In this document: positions 44,158 through 53,204 of the stretch, in pieces
Layout of the letters: each line of letters opens with the position of its first letter
Numbering within the stretch: the stretch's first letter is position 1
Assembly: GCA_963722815.1 (NCBI GenBank)
Contig: CAVROM010000002.1
Span: forward strand, 1-64,000
Direction: 5' to 3'
From: DASQFQ01 sp963722815
GTDB lineage: Bacteria; Actinomycetota; Thermoleophilia; Solirubrobacterales; Solirubrobacteraceae
Length of the DNA: 64,000 bases
Translations under genes and position numbers: made by a program
Notes under the pieces: generated by a model
What the model was told of the DNA's origin: nothing
Database searches by the model: none
What the model saw: the letters and a program-made list of their open reading frames with translations, nothing else

Positions 44158-45072
44158 CTAGCCGACAGGTCGCCCTATCGAGCGCACCCGCGGGTCGAGC
44201 ATGGCGAGCGCGATGTCGGCCAGCGCGCTGACGACCACGATCAGCAGCGCGGTCCACAGCGCGAGCGCCTGCACCATCACGATGTCGATGTGGCCGACCG
44301 GCTCGTTGGGCACCAGCGTGCCCGGCGCCTGGCCGAACGCGCGCCTCGACAGGCTGAGGAAGCCCGGGATGAAGAACACGAACTCGACCAGCACCATGTT
44401 GATCACGAACGTCGGCACCCACGTGCCGGTCAGCGAGGCCACCGAGGCGTAGCTCGGGCGATAGCGCTGCCGCCACCGCACCTTCGCCGCGACAGCCCCT
44501 TGGCGGCGGCGGTGCGCACATAGTCGCTGCCGATCTCCTCGGCGATCGTCGCCCGCGCGAGCCGCATAACGACCGCCCCGAACGGCGCGGCGACGAGGAT
44601 CCACGGCACGAGCATCGCCTCGAAGAAGTGCCACGGGTTCGCGAGCGGCCGTCGTAGTCCTCCGGGTGGAAGAAGACCGGTGACGGCAGCACGCCGAAGA
44701 CCGGCTCGAACAACAGCAGCAGGCCCAGGGCGAACAGGTAGACCGGCAGCGAGTACAGGATCAGCGCGATCGTCTCGAGCGCCCGCGTGGCGAGCGTGCG
44801 AGGGTGGGTGGCGCAGTACGCCGCGGCGGCGAGGCCCGCCCCGACGCCGAGCACGAGACCGCCGAGCAGCAGGTAGACGTCGGCGTGCCACGCGCGCCCC
44901 CACAGCCCTTGATCGGCGGGCAGCCCGGATACGAGCAGCTGACGCCGAAGTCGAGGTGGAAGAGGACCCGCTCGAGCCGGTGCGGGACGTCGAACATGAT
45001 GTAGACGATCACCGTCAGCAGGACGAGCGCGACGGCGGCGAACAACAGCCGGCGGGCGAGGAAGACGAGCAA
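44158..45072 (-). pseudogene. ABC transporter permease (dipeptide/oligopeptide type), three frameshifts
   Basis: Reads MLVFLARRLLFAAVALVLLT from TTG 45072, LDFGVSCSYPGCPPIKG, then shifted to ATRALETIALILYSLPVYLF, VPWILVAAPFGAVVMRLARA, GSDYVRTAAAKGL, and finally SLTGTWVPTFVINMVLVE to DPRVRSIGRPVG. The EAA-like loop (DYVRTAAAKGL) and overall layout are those of DppB/OppB permeases. Shifts near 44900, 44655 and 44480. No ATP-binding or substrate-binding gene lies in the window. Confidence 0.78.
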
Positions 45073-45139
45073 GGCCGCATTGTGGCCGATGGCGCCGGCA
45101 CAGGTCGCTACCGATCGGCGTCAGAAGCGACGCCGGGCG

Positions 45140-46044
45140 TCATCGTGCCATGTGGCCACTCGACCGCACGCGCGGGTCGAGCATGACCAGCACGACGTCG
45201 GCGAGCGTGCTCACCACCACGATCAGCACCGCCGCCCACAGCGCGAGCCCCTGGATCATCGGGATGTCGAGGCCCGGCGGCAGCTCCGGGATCTGACCGA
45301 GCGCGCGCTTGGTCTGCCCGAAGAAGCCGGGGACGAAGAAGACGTACTCGACGAGCATCATGTTGGTGATGAAGCGCGGGTACCCAGACGCCGACGAGCG
45401 CCGCGGCCGAGACGTAGGCCGGCCGCCCGGCGTGACGCCGGATGACGCGGCGGCGGCGCAGCCCCTTCGCCTCGGCGGTGCGCACGTAGTCGGAGGCCGA
45501 GCTCCTCGAGCATGGTCGCTTGCACGAGCCGCATGACGACCGCCGCGAACGGCGCCGCGACGACGATCCAGGGGACGATCATCGCCTGCACGAACATCCG
45601 CGGGTCCGCGAACGGATCCTGGTAGTCGAGCGGGTGGAAGAAGAACGGCAGCGGCAGGGCGCCGAAAGTCGGCTCGAACAGCAGCAGCACCCCGAAGCCG
45701 AACAGGTAGGCGGGCATCGAGTAGAAGACGAGGCCGACCGTCTCGACGGCGCGGGTCGCGATCGAGCGCGGGCGCCGCGCGCAGAACACCGCGGCCCAGA
45801 GGCCGGCGACCACCCCGAGGGCGAGCCCGCCGATCAGCAGGTAGACGTCCGCCTGCCAGTACTCCGACCAGATCTCCTTCACCGGCGGGCACCCGTAGTG
45901 CGACGTCGCGCAGCCGAAGTCGAGGTGCAGGAAGACGCGGCTCAGCGGGTCGCCGAACATCCCGTAGTCGATCACCGCGACCGCGACGAGGACGACGACG
46001 GCGAAGAGGAGGCGGCGGATCAGGAAGCCGAGTAGCGTGCGCAC
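45140..46044 (-). pseudogene. ABC transporter permease paralogue (DppB/OppB type), two frameshifts
   Basis: From GTG 46044: LIRRLLFAVVVLVAVAVIDYG, FGCATSHYGCPPVKE, VETVGLVFYSMPAYLFGFG, VPWIVVAAPFAAVVMRLVQ, then shifted near 45495 (SDYVRTAEAKGLRRR) and 45385 (ITNMMLVEYVFFVPGFF) to DPRVRSSGHMAR. Clearly a duplicate of the next permease. Its GTG is only 3 bp from the divergent arginine deiminase start. Confidence 0.78.
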
Positions 46045-46047
46045 ATC

Positions 46048-47242
46048 GTGGACCACCAGCACGGCGTGGGGAGCGAGGTCGGTCGGCTGCGGACGGTCGT
46101 CCTGCACCGTCCGGGCCCGGAGCTGCGGCGGCTGACTCCTCGCAACAACGACGACCTGCTGTTCGACGGCGTGCCGTGGCTCGACCGCGCGCAGGAGGAG
46201 CACGACCGGTTCGCGGAGACGCTGCGCGCGCACGACGTCGAGGTGCTCTACCTGCACGAACTGCTGACCGAGGTGCTCGACGTCCCCGAGGCGCGCGGCC
46301 AGCTGCTCGACAGCGCGCTGCGGCCCGACCTGATCGGCCCCTCGCTCGTCCCCGCGCTGCGCGAGCACCTCGGCCCGCTGCCGTCCGCGGAGCTCGCGCG
46401 GGTGCTGATGGCGGGGATGGCGCGCGAGGAGCTGCCGGTGCACCCCGGCGGGCTCGTCGAGCACATGGTCGAGCCGCAGTCGTTCGTCATCCGCCCGCTG
46501 CCGAACCTGCTGTTCACGCGCGACTCCGCCGTCTGGCTCGACCACGGCGTCGCGGTCACGCAGCTCGCGATGCCGGCGCGGCGCCGCGAGAGCGCGATCA
46601 CCGGCGCGATCTACCGCCACCACCCGCGCTTCGCCGGCACCGAGCTGCTCTACGGCGGCAGCCCGGAGGACCAGGCGTGGCTCGAGGGCGGCGACGTGCT
46701 CGTGCTCGCGCCCGGCGTGCTCGCGATCGGGGTCGGCCAGCGCACGAGCCCGGCGGGCGTCGAGGCGTTCGCCCAGCGGCTGTTCGAGGCCGGGGCGGCG
46801 GACGCGGTGCTGGCCGTGCCGATCTCGCAGGACCGCGCGACGATGCACCTCGACACCGTCTGCACGATGGTCGACCGCGACGCGGTGGTCATGTACCCGC
46901 CGCTGGCCGACACGCTCGAGGCCTACGTCGTCGAGCCCGGCGGCGTCGGCGACCGCGAGCCGTTCCTGGCCGCCGCGGCGCGCGCGATGGACATCGGCGA
47001 GCTGCGCGTGATCGACACCGGCCTCGACCCGGTGACCGCCGAGCGCGAGCAATGGGACGACGGCAACAACACGCTGGCGATCGGGCCCGGGCTGGTGTGC
47101 GCCTACGAGCGCAACACCGAGACGAACGCCGCGCCTCGCCGAGGAGGGCATCGAGGTCGTGCTGATCGCGGGCTCGGAGCTCGGGACCGGCCGCGGCGGC
47201 CCGCGCTGCATGTCCTGCCCGGTGCTGCGCGACCCGGTTTAG
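46048..47242 (+). pseudogene. arcA: arginine deiminase, one frameshift near the C-terminus
   Basis: Hydrolyses arginine to citrulline and ammonia. Reads from GTG 46048: GSEVGRLRTVVLHRPGPELRRLTP, LPNLLFTRDSAVW, GGDVLVLAPGVLAIGVGQRTS, MHLDTVCTMVDRDAVV. One base too many near 47131 separates the last 35 residues (EEGIEVVLIAGSELGTGRGGPRCMSCPV), which hold the catalytic Cys (MSCP). Corrected length about 397. TAGCGT, 9 nt before the start, lies within the divergent permease gene. No arcB/arcC nearby. Confidence 0.88.
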
Positions 47243-47589
47243 CCGAACGCCTCGTCGGCGAGCTTCATCGCGGCGTTCGCCTTCGGGATCCCGGCGTACA
47301 GGCCGGCGTGGATGATCACCTCGCGGATCTCCTCCGGCGTGACGCCGTTGCGGATCGCCGCCTGCAGGTGCATCGGCAGCTCGTTCTCCGCCCCGAGCGC
47401 GGTCAGCAGCGCGATCGTCAGGCACGAGCGGGTGCGGCGGTCGAGCCCCGGCCGCGCCCACACCTTGCCCCAGGCGACGTCGGTCAGGTAGTCCTGGAAC
47501 GGGCGCGCGTACTCCGACGCGCCCGAGAGCGCGCGGTCCACGTGCTCCTCGCCCAGCACCTCGCGGCGCGTGCGCTCGCCCTCGTCCAT
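47239..47589 (-). CDS. pcaC: 4-carboxymuconolactone decarboxylase
   Basis: 116 residues, the usual PcaC length. RREVLGEEHVDRAL at the N-terminus, DRRTRSCLTIALLTALG and LPMHLQAAIRNGVTPEEIREVIIHAGLYAGIP are diagnostic. It acts after PcaB in protocatechuate degradation. ATG overlaps the pcaB stop. Its TAA stop overlaps the arcA TAG stop. The other pca genes are not in the window. Confidence 0.9.
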   Translation of the reverse strand: MDEGERTRREVLGEEHVDRALSGASEYARPFQDYLTDVAWGKVWARPGLDRRTRSCLTIALLTALGAENELPMHLQAAIRNGVTPEEIREVIIHAGLYAGIPKANAAMKLADEAFG

Positions 47590-48851
47590 CAGCCCTCCCG
47601 GTCGTAGAAGTCCAGCGCGCGGTCGACGAGCTCGCCCGCCGATCCCAGATATGCCGCCGGGTCGAGCAGCTCGGCCGCGCGCTCCTCGCCGACGAGCTGC
47701 GCGACGGCGGCCGCGAAGTCCTCGGCTTGCAGCGCCCGCTCCAGGTCGTCCGCGGCCACCTCGCCCTTCACGCGCTCGGCCAGCATCCGCCCGCCGGTGG
47801 CGTCGAGGTTCGCGCGCATCCGCGCGGGGTCGGGCTCGAGCCCCTCGAGCGAGTCGCGGAGCCACGTCACCGCCGAGCCCGTCGAGCGCAGTAGCTCGCC
47901 GAGTGGCCGCCACTCGGCGTGCCACGCGCCGGCGGCGCGCTCGTGCTCGTGTGCCATCACGCCGAGGAGCGTGGCGGTCAGGCCGGGCGCCTGCTGCGCG
48001 CTCGCGAGGGCACAGATCGCCGCCACCGGGTTGCGCTTGTGCGGCATCGCCGACGACCCGCCGCCGTGCGCCTCGCGCACTTCCGCGACCTCGGTCTGGG
48101 AGAGCAGGATCACGTCGCGCGCGACCTTCGCCACGGCGCCCGAGGTCACCGCGAGCGCGGACGCCAGCTCCCCGACGCGCCCGCGCAGCGTGTGCCAGGG
48201 CAGCACCGGCTCGGGCAGCCCGAGCGCGTCGGCGTAGGCCTCGGCCACCGCGGGCCCGGCGTCGCCGAGCGAGGCGAGCGTGCCGGCCGCGCCGCCGAGC
48301 TGCGCCGCCAGCCGCTCGACGCGCAGCTCGTTCAGCCACCGCCGCGCGTCCTCGAGCCCGGCCATCCAGCCCGCCGCCTTGAGCCCGAACGTGGTCGGCA
48401 CCGCCTGCTGCAGCAGCGTGCGCCCGGCCACCGGGGTGTCGCGGTGCGCGCGCGCCAGCCCGCCTGCCGCCAGGCGGGCCGCGAGCAGGTCGTCGAGCAG
48501 CGGGTCGAGCGCCCGCGCGGCGATGAGCATCGCCGCGGTGTCGAGGATGTCCTGGCTCGTCGCCCCGCGGTGCACGTGCGCCGCGGCCGGCCCCTCGACC
48601 GCCTCGGTGAGCGCGGCCTTGAGCGGCACCACCGGGTTGCCGGAGCCGCTCGCGGCGGCCGCGATCGCCGCCGCGTCGAAGCGGTCCGCCACGCACGCCG
48701 CCGCGATCGCCTCCGCCTCCGCCTCCTCGATCACCCCCGCGCTCGCGAGCGCGCGCGCGAGCGCCGCCTCGGCGTCGAGCATCGCCTGCAGCCACGCGGC
48801 GTCGGTGACGGCGGCGGCCGCGTCGCCCCGCGCGGTGATCGCCTCGAACAC
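47589..48851 (-). CDS. pcaB: 3-carboxy-cis,cis-muconate cycloisomerase
   Basis: 420 residues of the fumarase/aspartase superfamily, GTG start. HRGATSQDILDTA near 95-107 and GGSSAMPHKRNPV near 260-272 are present. Tight coupling to pcaC distinguishes it from the paralogous PurB at 1.4 kb. It converts 3-carboxymuconate to carboxymuconolactone. Confidence 0.9.
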   Translation of the reverse strand: MFEAITARGDAAAAVTDAAWLQAMLDAEAALARALASAGVIEEAEAEAIAAACVADRFDAAAIAAAASGSGNPVVPLKAALTEAVEGPAAAHVHRGATSQDILDTAAMLIAARALDPLLDDLLAARLAAGGLARAHRDTPVAGRTLLQQAVPTTFGLKAAGWMAGLEDARRWLNELRVERLAAQLGGAAGTLASLGDAGPAVAEAYADALGLPEPVLPWHTLRGRVGELASALAVTSGAVAKVARDVILLSQTEVAEVREAHGGGSSAMPHKRNPVAAICALASAQQAPGLTATLLGVMAHEHERAAGAWHAEWRPLGELLRSTGSAVTWLRDSLEGLEPDPARMRANLDATGGRMLAERVKGEVAADDLERALQAEDFAAAVAQLVGEERAAELLDPAAYLGSAGELVDRALDFYDREG

Positions 48852-48853
48852 GG

Positions 48854-49258
48854 CTACTTCGGCGGGGGCTTGGCCGCCTGCTTCGCCCGCGGCGGCCGCT
48901 CGTCGACGACGAAGCGCGTCGCGATCGTGAGCACCAGGTGCACGACGCCGAGCACGATGAAGAACGCGGCGGCCGTGCCGTCGTCGGAGAAGCCGAAGAT
49001 GAACGGGGAGGCGATCAGGAAGAGCGCGAGCACGTAGTCGAGCATCACGTGCGCGACCACCGGGATCGAGTCGATCAGGCCGGTCTGCCAGTGGGTCGAC
49101 GCGCCGATGATCAGGATCAGCACGCCGGCGACCAGCGACAGGGCCGTCGCCGCGTCCTCCTTGAAGTCGAACAGGAACGGCGCGGCGATGAACAGGATGG
49201 CCGCCGCGTACTCGACGATCCCGTGGACGAACGCGGGGACCGGTCCCTGCTTGAACAC
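48854..49258 (-). CDS. four-helix membrane protein (SPW-repeat type)
   Basis: 134 residues with four hydrophobic helices in two similar halves. Each half has the form ...YAAAILFIAAPFLFDF and ...YVLALFLIASPFIFGF, the APF/SPF version of the SPW repeat. The C-terminal tail is basic and Pro/Lys rich. Function unknown. GTG start is leaderless, and the gene sits 2 bp before pcaB. Confidence 0.72.
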   Translation of the reverse strand: MFKQGPVPAFVHGIVEYAAAILFIAAPFLFDFKEDAATALSLVAGVLILIIGASTHWQTGLIDSIPVVAHVMLDYVLALFLIASPFIFGFSDDGTAAAFFIVLGVVHLVLTIATRFVVDERPPRAKQAAKPPPK

Positions 49259-49271
49259 GGCTTGGACGCTA
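49259..49271 (-). promoter_or_regulatory. leaderless -10 box of the SPW-pcaB-pcaC genes
   Basis: TAGCGT (49271-49266) is 7 nt before the GTG at 49258 and ends one base from the pfk stop codon. It could drive the membrane protein and pcaBC. Confidence 0.45.
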
Positions 49272-50303
49272 CTACCCGAAGAACACCGTCGCGGTCTCGT
49301 ACAGGCGCGGGTCGAGCAGCTTCGGCTCCGCCAGCGCCTCGTCGAGCGAGACGAGCTCGATCTCGGTCCCGCGCAGCGCGACCATCTTCCCGAAGTTGCC
49401 CTGGTCCGCGGCGTCGATCGCCGCCACCCCGAAGCGGGTTCCGAGCACGCGGTCGTAGGCCAGCGGCGTGCCGCCGCGCTGCACGTGGCCGAGGATCGTC
49501 ATGCGCGACTCGAAGCCGGTGCGCTCCTCGATCTCGCGTTCGAGCTGGACCGCGATGCCGCCGAGCCGCACGTGGCCGAACGCGTCAGTCCCGCCCCCGA
49601 ACTCCGACTGGACCTGGCCGTCCTTCGGCGTCGCGCCCTCGGCCACGACGACGATCGAGAACGAGTGGCCGCTCTCGTGGCGATGGCGGACTCGCTCGCA
49701 GACCTCCTCGATGTCGAACGGCCGCTCGGGCACGAGGATCACGTCGGCTCCGCCCGCCATCCCGGAGTAGCACGCGATCCAGCCGGCCGTGCGCCCCATC
49801 ACCTCGACGACGATCACACGGTTGTGCGATTCGGCCGTCGTGTGCAGGCGGTCGATCGCGTCGGTGGCGATCTGCACGGCGGTCTGGAAGCCGAAGGTGA
49901 AGTCGGTGCCGGCGAGGTCGTTGTCGATCGTCTTTGGCACGCCGACGACGTCGATGCCGTCCTCGGACAGGCGGCCCGCGACGCCGAGCGTGTCCTCGCC
50001 GCCGATCGGGATCAGCCCGTCGAGGTTGTGCTGGGAGAGCGACGCCTGCACGCGCTCGAGCCCGTTCTCCTCCTTGTACGGGTTCGTCCGCGAGGTGCCG
50101 AGGATCGTCCCGCCGCGGTGCAGGATCCCGCGCGTGGCCTCCGCGGTCAGCTCCGCGCCGTCGCCGGCGAGCACGCCCGCCCAGCCGTAGCGGTAGCCGA
50201 AGAACTCGTGGCCCAACTGGTTGCCCCTGCGCACGATCGCGCGGATCACCGCGTTGAGCCCCGGGCAGTCGCCCCCGCCGGTCAGCACCCCGAAGCGCGC
50301 CAT
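49272..50303 (-). CDS. pfp: 6-phosphofructokinase, likely pyrophosphate-dependent
   Basis: 343 residues. GVLTGGGDCPGLNAVIR opens the protein, GGEDTL puts Asp at 104 and VPKTIDNDL puts Lys at 124. Asp104 with Lys124 is the combination tied to pyrophosphate use (ATP enzymes have Gly104). MGRTAGW and LGHVQRGG bind fructose 6-phosphate. A reversible PPi enzyme would serve glycolysis and gluconeogenesis. Donor choice is inferred from these two residues. Confidence 0.88.
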   Translation of the reverse strand: MARFGVLTGGGDCPGLNAVIRAIVRRGNQLGHEFFGYRYGWAGVLAGDGAELTAEATRGILHRGGTILGTSRTNPYKEENGLERVQASLSQHNLDGLIPIGGEDTLGVAGRLSEDGIDVVGVPKTIDNDLAGTDFTFGFQTAVQIATDAIDRLHTTAESHNRVIVVEVMGRTAGWIACYSGMAGGADVILVPERPFDIEEVCERVRHRHESGHSFSIVVVAEGATPKDGQVQSEFGGGTDAFGHVRLGGIAVQLEREIEERTGFESRMTILGHVQRGGTPLAYDRVLGTRFGVAAIDAADQGNFGKMVALRGTEIELVSLDEALAEPKLLDPRLYETATVFFG

Positions 50304-50304
50304 G

Positions 50305-50739
50305 TCAGTTACTCCCTCCGCATTCCTTGAAGCCGATCTTGTCCGCGAGCTTCTGGTATTCCGCCTGCGCCTTCTGCGCCTCGTTCGCGATCTGCTGGAT
50401 CTTCACCGTGTCGCCCTTGCCGGCGGCGTCACCGATCTGCTTGGTCAGGTCGCGCTGCTTCTTGAGGCTCGCCACGAACGCGTCGAAGTCCTTCTCCAGC
50501 TCGTCCGGCGGCTCGAGCGCCTCCATGTCGTCGATCGCCGGATCGGAGAGCTTCACCGTCTGCTTGGCGAGCGCCGCGAGATCGGCGACGTTCGTCGGCT
50601 CCTGCTGCTTGGCGACCTTGTCGTTGACCCGCTTGCAGATCGCGTCGCCCTGCTTGACCAGCTCCGCCTGCGACAGCCCCCCGCCGCACGCGGCGAGGGG
50701 CAGGACGAGGAGGACGGCGACCACCGCATGCGCGCGCAT
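50305..50739 (-). CDS. putative lipoprotein, unknown function
   Basis: 144 residues with a lipoprotein signal: hydrophobic VVAVLLVLPLAAC with Cys18 as the lipidation site. The mature part is helical and Lys/Asp/Gln rich (DPAIDDMEALEPPDELEKDF), with two further Cys. It is probably anchored outside the membrane. It ends 1 bp before the phosphofructokinase start, so they are probably co-transcribed. A TACTCT box is 8 nt before the ATG. Confidence 0.72.
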   Translation of the reverse strand: MRAHAVVAVLLVLPLAACGGGLSQAELVKQGDAICKRVNDKVAKQQEPTNVADLAALAKQTVKLSDPAIDDMEALEPPDELEKDFDAFVASLKKQRDLTKQIGDAAGKGDTVKIQQIANEAQKAQAEYQKLADKIGFKECGGSN

Positions 50740-50753
50740 GCGGCGGGAGAGTA
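50724..50753. promoter_or_regulatory. 20-bp perfect palindrome over the lipoprotein gene start
   Basis: CCGCATGCGCGCGCATGCGG (50724-50743) reads the same on both strands and covers the ATG and the first codons, next to TACTCT (50753-50748). It could be an operator or a hairpin at the very 5' end of a leaderless mRNA. Part of it is constrained by coding (MRAHA). Confidence 0.4.
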
Positions 50754-50767
50754 CCCAGCGTCTTCCG

Positions 50768-52963
50768 CTACGCCTTCGCCGGCTCCGGAGCGCCCTCGTG
50801 GTCGAGCCGCGGGAGCCAGTCCAGCTTGCGCGGCAGGTACCAGTTCCAGTCGCCCAGGAGCTTCATCGTCGCGGGCAGCAACACCGCCCGCACGATCGTC
50901 GCGTCGATCAGCACCGCGGCGGCCAGGCCGACGCCCATCTGCTTGAACTCGAGCGAGCTCAGCGTGGCGAAGATCGCGAACACCGCGACCATCACGACCG
51001 CCGCGCTCGTGACCACGCCCGCGGTCTGCTTGATCCCGTGCGCGACGGCCCGGTCCGTGCTCATGCCGCCGTCCACCGCCTCGCGGATCCGGCTGAGGAT
51101 GAACACGTGGTAGTCCATCGACAGGCCGAACAGGATCACGAACAGGAACAGCGGCAGCCACGACGTCACGCCGCCGATCGAGTGGAAGCCGAGCAGCTTC
51201 TCGCCGTGGCCGTCCTGGAAGACGAGCGTGAGGACGCCGTACGCGGCGCCGACCGAGAGCAGGTTGAGCAGGATCGCCTTGATCGGGATCACGATCGACC
51301 GGAACGTGACGAGCAGGAGGATGAACGCGAGGCCGAGGACGAACGCGAACACGATCGGCATGTGCGACTTGATCGTGTCGTTGAAGTCCTTCGAGCCGGC
51401 GGTCATGCCGGTCACGTCGACCCGCACGCCGGGCACGCGGCCGAGCGTCTGCGGGATCACGTCGTCGCGCAGGTCGGCGAGCGCGGCCTCCGAGCGCGCG
51501 TCGGTGCCGTCGCCGGCCATCGGCAGGTTCACGACCGCGAGGTCGTGGCGCGGGTTGGTCTGGACCGTCACGGGCTCGCCGAAGTTGTCCGATTTCGCCG
51601 CGACGTCGCGGAGCTTCGCGATCCCGGCCTGCACCTCGGGTGAGCGCACGTCGTCGGCACGGACGGCGATCACGGCCGGCAGCGGGCCGCCGGGGAACGC
51701 GGCCTGGATGCGGTCATAGGTCTGCATGATCGGCAGGCTGCGCGGCAGGCCGGCCACGCCCGGGTTGATCGTGTGCATCCCGGACGCGGGGACGGCGAGC
51801 GCGACGAGCACCAGCGTGGCGGCGGTCGCCGACACGACAGGGCGCTTGAGCACGCGGTCGAGGATCGCCGACCACACGCGTGACTCGCCGTGGTTGCGGT
51901 GGCGCAGGCCGCCGAGCCACGGCACGCGGCCCTTCTCGGTCCAGCCCTTCTGGCCGAGCCAGGAGAGCATCGCGGGCAGCACGGTGAGCGAGCCGAGCAC
52001 GGCGACCGCGACGACGAGGATCGTGCCGACGCCGAAGGAGACGAAGACCGCGTTGCCGGCCAGGAACATGCCGGCCATCGCGACCATGACGGTGAAGCCG
52101 GAGATCAGCACCGCGCGGCCGGAGGTCGCCGCGGCGGCCTCGAGCGCGGCCTCCGGGCCCTTCCCTGCGTCGCGCTCCTCCATCTCACGCCGCAGATAGA
52201 ACATGCAGTAGTCGACGCCGACGGCGAGGCCGACGAGCAGCACGACCGACGAGATCGCTTCGTCGAGCGCGACGAGCTGGGAGAGCGGGCCGAGCAGCCC
52301 GATCGTGCCCATCACGGCGGTCAGCGCGAGCACGAGCGGGAGGCCGGCGGCGACCAGCGCGCCGAACGCGACGATCAGGATCAGCAGCGTGATCGGCAGC
52401 GACAGGAACTCGGCCTTCTTGAAGTCCTTGTCGAACGCCTTGGTGAGCGCCTTGTCCGCGCTCGCGTCGCCGAACTGCTCGATCCGCAGCTGCGGGTGCG
52501 CGCGCTGGGCGGCGGCCGTGGCGGCGAGGGCCGCGTCGACGCGGTCCTTGGCGACGTCGTCCTCGCCCTGGAGCTTGAAGGTGACGAGCGCGGAGCGGCC
52601 GTCGCGCGAGAGCTGGCCCGTGTTGCCCTTGGCGTAGGGCGACTCGACCTCGACGACGTGCGGCGCGGCCCGGAGGCGTTTGACGACATCACCGACCGCC
52701 GCCTTGGTGGCTGCATCCCGCGGGCCCTTGCCCTGCACCAGCACCTGCTCCTCGGTCTTCTTCGGGAAGCCGGCGGCGGCGATCGCCTGGTCGGCGGCGC
52801 GGGACTCGCCGTTGCCGGTGTCCTCGTCGGCGAGCATCCGCTGCCCGACGGCGCCACCGGCGACGGTGGCGAGGATGACGAAGGCGATCCAGCCGAGGAT
52901 CGCGCGCTTGCGGTGGTGGGCACTCCAGCGGCCCGCGCGGGCGGCGAGGTTGTTCTTCTGCAT
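50768..52963 (-). CDS. MMPL/RND-family transporter
   Basis: 731 residues from ATG 52963; GTG codons at 52972 and 52969 could add three residues. Two repeats each of one plus five helices around a soluble domain, the MmpL layout. The conserved VGLAVGVDYCMFYLRR and FGLSMDYHVFILSRIRE segments carry the proton-relay Asp-Tyr pairs. Likely exports lipids or hydrophobic compounds. No adjacent regulator or substrate clue. Confidence 0.92.
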   Translation of the reverse strand: MQKNNLAARAGRWSAHHRKRAILGWIAFVILATVAGGAVGQRMLADEDTGNGESRAADQAIAAAGFPKKTEEQVLVQGKGPRDAATKAAVGDVVKRLRAAPHVVEVESPYAKGNTGQLSRDGRSALVTFKLQGEDDVAKDRVDAALAATAAAQRAHPQLRIEQFGDASADKALTKAFDKDFKKAEFLSLPITLLILIVAFGALVAAGLPLVLALTAVMGTIGLLGPLSQLVALDEAISSVVLLVGLAVGVDYCMFYLRREMEERDAGKGPEAALEAAAATSGRAVLISGFTVMVAMAGMFLAGNAVFVSFGVGTILVVAVAVLGSLTVLPAMLSWLGQKGWTEKGRVPWLGGLRHRNHGESRVWSAILDRVLKRPVVSATAATLVLVALAVPASGMHTINPGVAGLPRSLPIMQTYDRIQAAFPGGPLPAVIAVRADDVRSPEVQAGIAKLRDVAAKSDNFGEPVTVQTNPRHDLAVVNLPMAGDGTDARSEAALADLRDDVIPQTLGRVPGVRVDVTGMTAGSKDFNDTIKSHMPIVFAFVLGLAFILLLVTFRSIVIPIKAILLNLLSVGAAYGVLTLVFQDGHGEKLLGFHSIGGVTSWLPLFLFVILFGLSMDYHVFILSRIREAVDGGMSTDRAVAHGIKQTAGVVTSAAVVMVAVFAIFATLSSLEFKQMGVGLAAAVLIDATIVRAVLLPATMKLLGDWNWYLPRKLDWLPRLDHEGAPEPAKA

Positions 52964-53083
52964 GTGCACCACCGTGTCAGCGGTGCGAGGGCCCTACCAC
53001 GCGGCGAGCCGCCGTCTCTCGGTTCGGTTCTCCTCAGCCCCGGCGCGCGGCCCTTCGCCGCGCGTCGGGGTCACCCTGCCTTC

Positions 53084-53143
53084 TTAGAGCAGGATGATCA
53101 AGAGGATGATGATGATGATGAGCGTTCCGATACCGATGTACAT
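53084..53143 (-). CDS. 19-residue hydrophobic membrane peptide
   Basis: MYIGIGTLIIIIILLIILL: a single membrane span with nothing else. TATGAA is 6 nt before the ATG. Very short hydrophobic proteins with this MxIGxGTLxxI opening are familiar from high-GC actinobacteria. It falls in a gap between the MMPL and RTX-repeat genes and would be missed by length cut-offs. The Ile run is encoded by ATC repeats. Confidence 0.5.
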   Translation of the reverse strand: MYIGIGTLIIIIILLIILL

Positions 53144-53204
53144 GCGGCATTCATACCCGGCGACGCGGCGTTTGAACGACCACGCCGCCGGTACGCGCTC
53201 GTAC

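Noticed and set aside
53103..53121. GAT trinucleotide microsatellite
   Set aside because: It is the reverse complement of consecutive ATC isoleucine codons in the 19-residue peptide.
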